NCBI RefSeq assembly: GCF_013179285.1
Contig: NZ_WVNW01000002.1
Span: forward strand, 310,001-374,000
Origin: Roseobacter sp. HKCCD6576-2
GTDB taxonomy: Bacteria > Pseudomonadota > Alphaproteobacteria > Rhodobacterales > Rhodobacteraceae
DNA length: 64,000 nt
Reading direction: 5' to 3'
Shown piece after piece: positions 32,921 through 41,038 of the stretch. The position numbers were made by a program, and so were the translations under genes. How positions within the stretch are numbered: the first letter of the stretch is position 1; every line of letters begins with the position of its first letter. The notes under the pieces were generated by a model. It was not told the DNA's origin, did no database searches, and was given only the letters and a program-made list of their open reading frames with translations.

Positions 32921-33676
32921 TTATTGCGGCGCTTGGGGCGCTGCATTTGCATGGCGCGCGCGCGCCGCAAGGACCGATTGCGCGAGGTCCTTGGTATAGG
33001 CTTCCAGTTCGGTCAGGCCCTCCGCCGCCATTGCGCCCTTCTGGTTTTCGATCGCATCGGTGATCTGCGTGTGCAGCGCCACGATCGCCTCGCGGGAGCG
33101 GGCGGTGAAGGTGATCATGTTCATCAATGGCTGCATTGCCTCAACCGCACCGGCCAGTTGATAGCTCAGCACCGGGTTACCCGCGCCGTCGACAAGCGCC
33201 CGGTGAAACGCCACATCGGAGGCGCAGAACGCCTCATCCGTCAGGCCGGGCTGCGATTGACGGTGAATCTCTGCCCGCATGGTCGCCAAATGGTCGGCAC
33301 TGCGGCGCTCAGCTGACAGGGGCGCGCAGGCGCGTTCCAAAGCAAACCGCGCCTCGCACGCCGTGTCAAAGCTCACGGAATTCATGCTGAGCAGCAGGGT
33401 CGAGGTGGTGATCTGCTGGCTATAGGCATCCTCAAAGGAGAGCCTGTTGACAAAGGCGCCGCCAAACGCGCCGCGTTGGGTTCGGATCAGCGACTGCGCC
33501 GCCAGCCGCTTGAGGGCCTCGCGCACGGTGGGTCGCGAGACATCGAACTGCTCGGCCAATTCGGCCTCGGACGGTAGGCGTGCATCGACGATCAGATCGC
33601 CAGCGATAATTGCGTCGCGGATCGCTTTGGCGATCTGGGCCGAAAGATCGGCGGAGCTGCTTGGATCAATTTTCAT
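32921..33676 (-). CDS. GntR/FadR-family regulator next to the DMSP operon
   Basis: 251 residues. An N-terminal GntR winged helix (about 10-75; LPSEAELAEQFDVSRPTVREAL is the recognition part, cited as its ends LPSEAEL and PTVREAL) is followed by an FCD ligand-binding domain. It diverges from the DUF2182-DUF1326-DinB-dmdA-acuI operon, and a strong inverted repeat lies just upstream of its start. Regulators of this class near dmdA-acuI in roseobacters respond to DMSP breakdown products; here a ligand such as acrylyl-CoA is plausible but unproven. Confidence 0.85.
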   Translation of the reverse strand: MKIDPSSSADLSAQIAKAIRDAIIAGDLIVDARLPSEAELAEQFDVSRPTVREALKRLAAQSLIRTQRGAFGGAFVNRLSFEDAYSQQITTSTLLLSMNSVSFDTACEARFALERACAPLSAERRSADHLATMRAEIHRQSQPGLTDEAFCASDVAFHRALVDGAGNPVLSYQLAGAVEAMQPLMNMITFTARSREAIVALHTQITDAIENQKGAMAAEGLTELEAYTKDLAQSVLAARARHANAAPQAPQ

Positions 33677-33735
33677 TTGTCAGACATTTAAAAGTCTGAC
33701 ATTTAAAACGCAATCCCTGAGTCGAGGAGGGCACA
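33677..33735. promoter_or_regulatory. Divergent promoter with near-perfect operator palindrome
   Basis: TGTCAGAC (33678-33685) and GTCTGACA (33694-33701) form a perfect 8-bp inverted repeat around ATTTAAAA; the same unit also reads as a direct repeat of TCTGACATTTAAAA type. It lies directly upstream of the GntR start and about 35 bases before the DUF2182 start, so the regulator probably represses both directions. Confidence 0.7.
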
Positions 33736-34494
33736 GTGATTTCATCCCGGATCAGAGCCATTGGGGCGGCGCATTGGTTGGCGCTGTTTGCGGTGATCCT
33801 GTTGGCTTGGGGCGCGCTTTACGCGATGGCATTGCCGGAGGAACTGCGCGCGACGAGCCGGATTTATGGCGCGGAGTTTTGGGCGGCGCTTTGCACGCTG
33901 ACGCCGGATGCAGCCGGGTTTCTGCGGATCACCGCAATGTGGATGTTGATGTCGGCGGCGATGATGGCGCCGACCGCTCTGCCAGCCTTCGCGACCTATG
34001 ACGATCTGAGCCACAGTGCCGAGACCGATTTTGCCGCTTTGGTTGGCGGCTATCTGACGATTTGGCTGGGCTTCTCGCTTGGCGCGGCGGGGCTGCAATT
34101 CGCGCTGTATCAGAGCGATTTGGTGAGCGCTTTCGGCGACAGCCGCTCGACGGCACTTTCGGCGGTGCTTCTCGCGATGGCGGGGGCGTATCAGTTTACA
34201 CCCCTCAAAGAGGCCTGCCTGTCGAAATGCCGCCAACCGCTCAGCTTCTTCATGGCGCATTGGGAGGAGGGCGCGTTCCGCAACGGTCTGCGCCTCGGCG
34301 CGGTTTGCCTTGGCTGTTGTTGGGCGCTGATGCTGCTTGGGTTTGTCGGTGGCGTGATGAACCTCGCGTTCATGGGGCTCGCCACGATCATCATGGTTGT
34401 CGAAAAGCTGCCCGATCTGGGCCGCTGGATCACCAAGCCGCTTGGCTTGGCATTGCTTGCGGCGTCGGCCTGGCTGGCGCTTGGTTTGGGTTGA
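33736..34494 (+). CDS. DUF2182 integral membrane protein
   Basis: 252 residues from a GTG with GAGGAGGG upstream. About six membrane helices are visible. The motif WMLMSAAMMAPTALP and a cytoplasmic or periplasmic KEACLSKCRQP with two cysteines match DUF2182, a putative metal-binding membrane family. It often neighbours DUF1326, as here. The His/Cys-bearing loop suggests metal binding. Function is unknown. Confidence 0.85.
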   Translation: MISSRIRAIGAAHWLALFAVILLAWGALYAMALPEELRATSRIYGAEFWAALCTLTPDAAGFLRITAMWMLMSAAMMAPTALPAFATYDDLSHSAETDFAALVGGYLTIWLGFSLGAAGLQFALYQSDLVSAFGDSRSTALSAVLLAMAGAYQFTPLKEACLSKCRQPLSFFMAHWEEGAFRNGLRLGAVCLGCCWALMLLGFVGGVMNLAFMGLATIIMVVEKLPDLGRWITKPLGLALLAASAWLALGLG

Positions 34495-34506
34495 GAAAAG
34501 GGAGAG

Positions 34507-35160
34507 ATGGAAATGGCATTGGATGGCGGAGCGATCGGAACGGTTCCTTGGGCGATCAAGGGCGAGTTGATCCTGAACTGCAATTGCACGGTGTTTTGCC
34601 CCTGCGTGGTGTCGCTTGGCAAACACGCGCCGACGGAAGGCTATTGCCAAGCCTGGTCCGGCATCCGGATCGATGAAGGCTTCTATGGTGATGAAGATAT
34701 TGGTGGGCTGAATGTCGGCCTGCTGCTGGAGATTCCCGGTCTGATGGCGCGCGGTGGCTGGAAAGCGGCGGCCTATATCGACGAGCGCGCCAATGAGGCG
34801 GCCTATGACGGGTTGGTCAATATTTTCTCGGGCGCGGCGCGGGGCACAACCGGACTCTTCAAGGTCCTGGTGTCCGAGTTTCTCGGGGCCGAGCGCGCCC
34901 CGGTGATCTTTGAGACCGAAGGCAAAGCGCGGCGTCTGATGGTCGGTAAGAAGATCCAAGGCGAAGTGGTGCCGGTTGGCGGCAAGGAGCCGGGTGAGGA
35001 TATCGTGGTGACCAATACCGAATATTGGATGGGCCCCGATATTACCGTGGCCACCGCCACCAAAGGCCGGGTTCGCGCCTTTGGCCGGGTTTGGGATTTC
35101 GACGGTCGCTCTGCCGAGATTTGCCAGATCGATTGGGTCGGGCCGCAGGGCAAGGCATGA
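34507..35160 (+). CDS. DUF1326 protein
   Basis: 217 residues. A Cys-rich N-terminal segment LNCNCTVFCPCVVSLG (about 22-37) could bind metal, and the rest is predicted beta-rich. DUF1326 proteins usually lie next to DUF2182 proteins; they are thought to form a unit, but no activity is established to my knowledge. The stop overlaps the next ATG (ATGA). Presence in the dmdA operon suggests a link to DMSP use or to the sulfur product. Confidence 0.85.
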   Translation: MEMALDGGAIGTVPWAIKGELILNCNCTVFCPCVVSLGKHAPTEGYCQAWSGIRIDEGFYGDEDIGGLNVGLLLEIPGLMARGGWKAAAYIDERANEAAYDGLVNIFSGAARGTTGLFKVLVSEFLGAERAPVIFETEGKARRLMVGKKIQGEVVPVGGKEPGEDIVVTNTEYWMGPDITVATATKGRVRAFGRVWDFDGRSAEICQIDWVGPQGKA

Positions 35161-35690
35161 TCACGCCGGGCTGGTGTCAGACCATGGCGCGTTACAACGC
35201 CTGGCAGAACCAGTGGATGTTCCAGGCCGCCGACGCGTTATCTGAAGAGGAGCGGCGGCGCGACCGGGGTGCGTTCTTCGGCAGCATCCATGGCACACTC
35301 GCCCATCTCATGTGGGGGGACCATCTATGGATCGCCCGGTTTGACGGCGGCCCAGGCCCGAACCCGCCGAAGGCGGACAGCAGCGGGGCCATTGATTGGT
35401 CGGCGCTCTTTGACTGGCCCGAAATGATGGCCGAGCGGCCGCAATTGGATGCGCGGATCGCGGCTTGGACATGGTCCATCGACCAGAGTGATCTCGAGGG
35501 TGCATTTACCTGGGCCTCCAGCGCCAGCCCGGAGCCCCTCACGCGGCCCCGGGCGCTCTGCGTGATGCAGATGTTCAACCATCAGACCCACCACCGGGGC
35601 CAAGTCCATGCGATGCTGACCGCCGCAGGCGCCAAAACCAGCGTTACCGACTTGCCCTTCATGCCGGAGGACATACCGGAATGGCACTGA
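35157..35690 (+). CDS. DinB-family putative metalloenzyme
   Basis: 177 residues from the ATG at 35157, which overlaps the DUF1326 stop. The four-helix-bundle DinB/YfiT fold is indicated by HGTLAHLMWGDHLWIARF (His ligand near residue 47) and FNHQTHHRGQVHAML (His pair near 140). DinB proteins bind divalent metals and include thiol-dependent transferases. Its stop codon overlaps the start of dmdA by ten bases, so it is tightly coupled with DMSP demethylation; a role in handling the thiol product is a reasonable guess. Confidence 0.8.
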   Translation: MITPGWCQTMARYNAWQNQWMFQAADALSEEERRRDRGAFFGSIHGTLAHLMWGDHLWIARFDGGPGPNPPKADSSGAIDWSALFDWPEMMAERPQLDARIAAWTWSIDQSDLEGAFTWASSASPEPLTRPRALCVMQMFNHQTHHRGQVHAMLTAAGAKTSVTDLPFMPEDIPEWH

Positions 35691-36784
35691 TCTCCCCCTC
35701 CCGCCGCATCCGCCGGACGCCGTTTTCCGATGGGGTCGAAGCAGCCGGCGTGAAAGCCTATTCGGTCTATAACCGGATGCTTCTGCCCTCGGTTTTTGAA
35801 AGCCCCGAGGAAGATTATCGCCATTTGAAACAGGCGGTACAGGTCTGGGATGTGGCCTGCGAGCGGCAGGTGGAACTCCGCGGCCCGGATGCGGCCCGGC
35901 TGATGCAGATGCTGACCCCGCGCGATCTGCGGGGGATGTTGCCCGGGCAGTGCTATTACGTGCCGATTGTCGACGAAACAGGCGGGATGCTGAACGACCC
36001 CGTGGCGGTGAAGCTGGCCGAGGATCGCTGGTGGATTTCCATCGCTGATAGCGACCTCTTGCTTTGGGTCAAAGGCGTGGCGCAAGGGTTCCGGCTGGAT
36101 GTGCTGGTTGATGAGCCGGACGTCTCGCCGCTGGCCATTCAAGGGCCGCTGGCGGACGATCTGGCGGCGCGGGTCTTTGGCGATGGCGTCCGGGATATCC
36201 GGTTCTTCCGCTTCGGCTATTTTGCGTTTCAGGGGCGGGACTTGGTTGTCGCGCGCTCCGGCTACTCGAAACAGGGCGGGTTCGAGATCTATGTCGAGGG
36301 CGACGATATCGGCATGCCGCTTTGGAATGCGCTGATGGAGGCCGGGCGCGATTTGGATGTGCGCGCAGGCTGCCCCAACACGATCGAGCGGATCGAGGGC
36401 GGTCTCTTCAGCTATGGCAACGACATGACAGCGGCCAACACCCCCCATGAATGCGGGCTTGGCCGGTTCTGCGATACACTGACGGCGGTCGGATGCATTG
36501 GCCGGGATGCGTTGCTGCGGGTGGCGCGCGAAGGCCCGGTGCAGCAGATCCGCCCGATTGCAATCGCGGGTGACGCCTTGCCGGCCTGCGACCGGCCTTG
36601 GCCGCTGATGGCTGGCGACAAGCGCGTGGGGCAGGTGACCTCCGCCGCGCAATCGCCCGATTTCGGCGAAGGCGTGGCTATCGGGATGGTTCGGATGACC
36701 CATTGGGATCCGGGCACCGAATTGAGCGTTGTGACCCAAGACGGACCCCGCGCGGCGGTGGTGCGCGAGAATTTCTGGATTTGA
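35681..36784 (+). CDS. dmdA: Dimethylsulfoniopropionate demethylase
   Basis: 367 residues, GCV-T/aminomethyltransferase fold. Typical DmdA segments are AGVKAYSVYNRMLLPSVF (about 22-39), LTPRDLRGMLPGQCYYVP, GYSKQGGFEIYVEGDDIGMP and VRENFWI at the end, close to the roseobacter enzymes as I recall them. DmdA moves a methyl from DMSP to tetrahydrofolate, giving methylmercaptopropionate. acuI follows 15 bases later, the known dmdA-acuI pair, which supports DmdA over ordinary GcvT. GGAGG lies 14 bases before the start. Confidence 0.93.
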   Translation: MALISPSRRIRRTPFSDGVEAAGVKAYSVYNRMLLPSVFESPEEDYRHLKQAVQVWDVACERQVELRGPDAARLMQMLTPRDLRGMLPGQCYYVPIVDETGGMLNDPVAVKLAEDRWWISIADSDLLLWVKGVAQGFRLDVLVDEPDVSPLAIQGPLADDLAARVFGDGVRDIRFFRFGYFAFQGRDLVVARSGYSKQGGFEIYVEGDDIGMPLWNALMEAGRDLDVRAGCPNTIERIEGGLFSYGNDMTAANTPHECGLGRFCDTLTAVGCIGRDALLRVAREGPVQQIRPIAIAGDALPACDRPWPLMAGDKRVGQVTSAAQSPDFGEGVAIGMVRMTHWDPGTELSVVTQDGPRAAVVRENFWI

Positions 36785-36799
36785 ACAAGGAGAGACCCG

Positions 36800-37789
36800 A
36801 TGCGGGCATTGATCGTGGAGAAGGACGAAGAGAGCGGTAAGACCAGTGCTGCGGTGCAGGAGGTCGACGAGAGCCGCTTGCCTGAGGGCGATGTGACCGT
36901 CGCGGTGGAGTTCTCGACCCTGAACTACAAAGACGGGCTGTGCATTGGGCCGGGGGGCGGCTTGGTCCGCACCTATCCGCATGTGCCGGGGATCGATTTC
37001 GCGGGCACTGTCGAGGCCTCCGATGACCCGCGCTACAAGCCCGGCGACAAGGTTGTGCTCACCGGCTGGCGTGTGGGCGAGGTGCATTGGGGCGGCTATG
37101 CCGAAAAGGCCCGGGTGAAGGCCGATTGGCTGGTGCCCCTGCCGGACGGTTTGACGACGCGCCAAGCGATGGCTGTCGGGACCGCCGGGTTTACCGCGAT
37201 GTTGGCGGTGATGGCGCTTGAAGATCACGGGTTAACACCCGAGAAAGGCGAAGTTTTGGTCACGGGGGCGGCTGGCGGTGTTGGCTCGGTGGCCACCGCG
37301 ATCCTGGCCAATCTGGGGTATCAAGTGGCCGGGGTGACCGGACGGCCGGAGCAGGAAGATTACCTCAAATCGCTCGGCGCGGCGCGGATTGTGGCGCGCG
37401 ATGAGATCAATGAGACGGTGAAACGCCCGCTTGAGGCCGAGACCTGGGCGGGCTGCGTCGATGCGGTTGGCGGCGCGATGTTGGCGCGGGTCTTGGGACA
37501 GGTGAAATATGGCGGGTCTGTTGCCGCCGTTGGTCTGGCGGGCGGGGCCGGATTGCCCGCGACCGTGATCCCATTCTTGCTGCGCGGCGTGAACCTCTTG
37601 GGGATCGATTCCGTCATGCAGCCCTATGATAATCGGCTCCGCGCCTGGGAGCGGATCGCCCGCGATCTGCCGATGGAGAAGCTTGAGGCGATGATCCATC
37701 CGGCCGGTCTGGCTGATTTGCCCGAACTTGGTGCGGCGATCTTGAAGGGCGGTGTGCGGGGCCGCGTTGTGGTGGATGTGACGGCCTGA
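36800..37789 (+). CDS. acuI: NADPH-dependent acrylyl-CoA reductase
   Basis: 329 residues of the quinone oxidoreductase/zinc-free MDR superfamily, YhdH/AcuI type. The NADPH-binding GAAGGVGSVATAILANLGY is at about 154-172 and the FSTLNYKDGL and VPGIDFAGTV motifs are at the N-terminal end. AcuI reduces the toxic acrylyl-CoA from DMSP cleavage or demethylation to propionyl-CoA. It is co-transcribed with dmdA (AAGGAG ahead of the ATG). A GC-rich hairpin follows. Confidence 0.95.
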   Translation: MRALIVEKDEESGKTSAAVQEVDESRLPEGDVTVAVEFSTLNYKDGLCIGPGGGLVRTYPHVPGIDFAGTVEASDDPRYKPGDKVVLTGWRVGEVHWGGYAEKARVKADWLVPLPDGLTTRQAMAVGTAGFTAMLAVMALEDHGLTPEKGEVLVTGAAGGVGSVATAILANLGYQVAGVTGRPEQEDYLKSLGAARIVARDEINETVKRPLEAETWAGCVDAVGGAMLARVLGQVKYGGSVAAVGLAGGAGLPATVIPFLLRGVNLLGIDSVMQPYDNRLRAWERIARDLPMEKLEAMIHPAGLADLPELGAAILKGGVRGRVVVDVTA

Positions 37790-37807
37790 CCCGTTTGGAA
37801 GATGAAG

Positions 37808-37835
37808 ACGGGGCAGGGTGGTTGACCCGCCCCGT
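37808..37835 (+). terminator. Possible terminator hairpin after acuI
   Basis: ACGGGGC (37808-37814) pairs with GCCCCGT (37829-37835), enclosing GGGT/ACCC. There is no U tract, so termination may be rho-assisted. Confidence 0.5.
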
Positions 37836-37882
37836 TGCGAGCTAGTTTGGGGCAGACAGACCCTCACGCGGCAAAGGCACAG

Positions 37883-39289
37883 ATGTCACCCATCATTTAC
37901 TGGATGCGCCGGGATTTCCGGCTGGCCGACAATCCGGCGCTCGTGGCCGCCTGCGCGTCGGGCCGCCCGGTCATTCCGGTTTTCATTCTCGACGAGGTTG
38001 TTGAAACCCATGGCACCGCGCCGAAATGGCGCTTGGGCTTGGCCGTCGAAACCTTTGCGGAGTCTTTGGCCGCGCAGGGCAGCCGTCTGATCCTGCGGCG
38101 CGGGCGGGCGCTCGATGTTTTGCGGGCATTGATCGCGGAAACCGGCGCCGATGAGGTGCATTGGACCCGGCTCTATGATCCGGACAGCTGGGCGCGCGAC
38201 GAAGGCGTGAAAGCCGCGCTGAAATCCGACGGTATCCGAGCGGTCAGTCACGCGGGCCATGTGCTGCACGAGCCCTGGACCGTCGAAACGGGCGGCGGCG
38301 GGTTCTACCGAGTCTATTCGCCCTTCTGGCGTGCTGTACGCGAAAAAGATGTCGGCGCAGCCCTCGCCTCGCCGCGCTTGACTGCGCCGGAGAGCTGGCC
38401 CGAAAGCGATGCACTGTCGGGATGGCAGATGGGCGCGGCGATGCAACGTGGGGCGCAAATTGTCCGGCCCTATCTGACGCTTGGCGAGACGGCGGCGCGG
38501 GCCCGGTTGGATCACTTCGTGACGAAGAAAATCGGCGCTTATAAGTCAAAACGGGACTTTCTCGACCAAGACGCAACCTCGGGATTGAGCGAGCCGCTGG
38601 CCTATGGCGAGATCAGCGCGCGCGCCTGTTGGCGGGCCGGTTGGGCTGCGATGGAGGCCGGGGCCGCGGGTGCGGAGCACTTCCTGAAAGAGCTGATCTG
38701 GCGCGATTTTGCGACGCATTTGGTGTTTCATACCCCGCATATCACCCGCGCGAACTGGCGTGAGGGGTGGGACAGTTTTCCTTGGCGCGAGGACAATGCC
38801 GACGCGGAAGCCTGGCGGCGCGGGCGCACCGGCCTGCCAGTGATCGATGCCGCGATGCGGGAGCTTTACGTCACCGGGCGGATGCACAATCGCGCGCGGA
38901 TGTTGGTGGCCTCATATCTGACCAAACACCTGATGACCCATTGGAAGGTCGGGCTGGACTGGTTCGCAGAGTGCCTCGTCGATTGGGACCCGGCCTCAAA
39001 CGCGATGGGCTGGCAATGGACGGCCGGTTCCGGCCCCGATGCCGCGCCATATTTTCGGATTTTCAACCCGTCGACGCAGGCGGAGAAATTCGATCCCGAT
39101 GGGCGGTATCGCCGAAAATGGCTGGCCGAGATCAGTGACAATCCCGGAGCCGAGGCACGCGCCTATTTCAATGCGATCCCGCGAAACTGGTCCATGTCGC
39201 CATCGGACCCGTATCCGTCTGAGCCGATTGTCGGACTGGCCGATGGACGCGCGCGGGCCCTAGCGGCCTATCAGGCGCGCGACTTTTGA
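37883..39289 (+). CDS. phrB: Deoxyribodipyrimidine photolyase (class I)
   Basis: 468 residues from the ATG at 37883. The N-terminal domain opens IIYWMRRDFRLADNPAL, and the FAD-binding half contains WRDFATHLVFHTPH, GLPVIDAAMRELYVTGRMHN and NAMGWQWTAGSGPDAAPYF. It repairs UV dimers with blue-light energy. CPD versus cryptochrome type cannot be told here. It precedes the cfa gene. Confidence 0.93.
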   Translation: MSPIIYWMRRDFRLADNPALVAACASGRPVIPVFILDEVVETHGTAPKWRLGLAVETFAESLAAQGSRLILRRGRALDVLRALIAETGADEVHWTRLYDPDSWARDEGVKAALKSDGIRAVSHAGHVLHEPWTVETGGGGFYRVYSPFWRAVREKDVGAALASPRLTAPESWPESDALSGWQMGAAMQRGAQIVRPYLTLGETAARARLDHFVTKKIGAYKSKRDFLDQDATSGLSEPLAYGEISARACWRAGWAAMEAGAAGAEHFLKELIWRDFATHLVFHTPHITRANWREGWDSFPWREDNADAEAWRRGRTGLPVIDAAMRELYVTGRMHNRARMLVASYLTKHLMTHWKVGLDWFAECLVDWDPASNAMGWQWTAGSGPDAAPYFRIFNPSTQAEKFDPDGRYRRKWLAEISDNPGAEARAYFNAIPRNWSMSPSDPYPSEPIVGLADGRARALAAYQARDF

Positions 39290-39374
39290 GCCCGGTTTTC
39301 GCGGCAAGACGGTGGAATTTCGCTTGAGACAGAGCGCCGGATCGGATCAAACTGGCCGGACGTGAGGGAATGAA

Positions 39375-40586
39375 ATGACAATAAAAACAAGCATCAAAGG
39401 CGAGACGGACCTGCCACGCTATTTCGGCGCTGTCTTTGAACAGGCCCAAGGCATGGCCAATGGTCGGCTCGACATGCACCTACCGGATGGGCGGGTGTTT
39501 CGGGCTGATGGCGCGAAGCCTGGCCCGGTGGCGGAACTGCATATCGACAACCCCGATGTCTTTGCCCGGTTGATCCGCGAAGGCGATCTGGGTTTTTGCG
39601 AAGCCTATCTGGATGGCTGGTGGTCGACGCCGGACCTACAGGGGTTCATGGATTTGATCCACGCGGACAATGATGAGATTTATGACGGGTTTCTGGGCCT
39701 GAAACTCGTCCGTGCCTATGAGCGGCTCCGGTTCTGGATGCAGTCGAATTCCAAACGCCAGGCGAAGAAGAACATCTCGCATCATTATGATTTGGGGAAT
39801 GATTTTTACGGACTCTGGCTCGACGACACGATGACCTATTCCTCGGCGCTGTTCCGGACGGGGCAAGAGCCACTGGAGACCGCTCAGATTCAGAAATACG
39901 CGTCGATGGTCGATGAAATGGGGGCCAAGCCCGGCGATCATGTGCTTGAGATCGGCTGTGGCTGGGGCGGGTTTGCGGAATATGCCGCCAAGGAGCGAGG
40001 CCTGAAGGTCACAGGTTTGACGATCTCACAAGAACAGCATGATTTCGCCGTCGCGCGGATGGAGCGGCTTGGCCTGTCAGACCGGGTTGAGATCAAGATG
40101 CAGGACTATCGCGATGAACGCGGCAGTTATGATGGCATCGCCTCGATTGAGATGTTCGAGGCCGTTGGTGAGAAGTATTGGCCAACTTATTTCAAGGCGT
40201 TAAGGGACAATCTTAAACCCGGAAAACACGCGACTTTGCAAATCATCACCGTGCAAGACCGACGGTGGGAGATCTACCGCAGAGGCGTTGATTTCATCCA
40301 GAAATACATCTTCCCGGGCGGCATGCTGCCCTCGCCAACCGTGCTTCGCGAAGAGGTGGTCAAAGCGGGCTTGGAGGTCACAGGCTCAATCGAATTTGGC
40401 GAAAGCTATTCCCAGACGCTGCGCAGATGGTATGACGTGTTCAATGATCGTTGGGAGGAGGTCCAAGCCTTGGGCTTTGATGACAGGTTTCGCCGGATGT
40501 GGAATTTCTACCTCACCTCTTGTGCGGCGACCTTCCATTTTGGCAATTGCGACGTCACGCAGATCACCGTGACACGGCCGCGGTAA
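39375..40586 (+). CDS. cfa: Cyclopropane-fatty-acyl-phospholipid synthase family methyltransferase
   Basis: 403 residues. The SAM motif is VLEIGCGWGGFAEYAAK (about 191), with preceding NISHHYDLGNDFYGLWLDDTM-like block (cited as ISHHYDLGNDFYGLW) and YIFPGGMLPSP. It adds a methylene bridge to unsaturated membrane lipids using SAM. It has GAGGG upstream. The trgA stop-adjacent arrangement (trgA begins two bases after the cfa stop) suggests read-through transcription. Confidence 0.92.
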   Translation: MTIKTSIKGETDLPRYFGAVFEQAQGMANGRLDMHLPDGRVFRADGAKPGPVAELHIDNPDVFARLIREGDLGFCEAYLDGWWSTPDLQGFMDLIHADNDEIYDGFLGLKLVRAYERLRFWMQSNSKRQAKKNISHHYDLGNDFYGLWLDDTMTYSSALFRTGQEPLETAQIQKYASMVDEMGAKPGDHVLEIGCGWGGFAEYAAKERGLKVTGLTISQEQHDFAVARMERLGLSDRVEIKMQDYRDERGSYDGIASIEMFEAVGEKYWPTYFKALRDNLKPGKHATLQIITVQDRRWEIYRRGVDFIQKYIFPGGMLPSPTVLREEVVKAGLEVTGSIEFGESYSQTLRRWYDVFNDRWEEVQALGFDDRFRRMWNFYLTSCAATFHFGNCDVTQITVTRPR

Positions 40587-40587
40587 G

Positions 40588-41028
40588 ATGTTTACGGCGG
40601 CCAAACTCGTCGGCGCGTTGCTCTTTGCGGGGGTTGGATATCTGGCGGCCTTTCTTGTGATGGACACGTTTCCGGAGGGGCAGATCGCCACCTATTTCCC
40701 GGCCTCCATCGCCGCCATCGGCCTCTGGCAGGGCTGGTATGTGATGGGCGCACGGGCTGGCAACGGGCATTACGCTGCGTTCGGCAATGGGTTTCGGACC
40801 TCAATCCAAATCGCCTTCTTCGGGCTGGTGCTCTATGCGCTGCGCGAGATGTTCCTGCGTTCCGCCAATCTGCGCTATGACGGGCCGGGCGAGGCTGTGA
40901 TCGCGGCGTTGGAACTCTTTCTGGAGTATTTCTGGCAGATGCAGACCGTGCCCGTGCTGACCGCGTTGGCCGTCGGCGGCATCGTTGCCGGGTGGTTGAC
41001 GGAATCCGCCGCGCGCGCCTGGAGGTAA
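40588..41028 (+). CDS. trgA: TrgA-family membrane protein (tellurite resistance type)
   Basis: 146 residues with about four membrane helices (roughly 5-24, 37-52, 69-87 and 114-138). It matches TrgA, described in Rhodobacter sphaeroides together with trgB and cysK at a high-level tellurite-resistance locus. The same gene order occurs here. The mechanism is unknown. It follows cfa by one base. Confidence 0.85.
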   Translation: MFTAAKLVGALLFAGVGYLAAFLVMDTFPEGQIATYFPASIAAIGLWQGWYVMGARAGNGHYAAFGNGFRTSIQIAFFGLVLYALREMFLRSANLRYDGPGEAVIAALELFLEYFWQMQTVPVLTALAVGGIVAGWLTESAARAWR

Positions 41029-41038
41029 AGCCGCTCCG

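Noticed and set aside
31736-33316. 526-codon plus-strand open frame opposite the PotD-type and GntR genes
   Set aside because: Shadow of two recognised genes and begins on the LysR stop; no product recognised.
33742-34959. 405-codon minus-strand open frame opposite DUF2182/DUF1326
   Set aside because: Antisense shadow with Gln/Arg-rich composition, not a plausible protein.
35582-37228. 548-codon minus-strand open frame opposite dmdA/acuI
   Set aside because: Pure shadow of the dmdA-acuI coding strand with biased composition; no ribosome site or motif.
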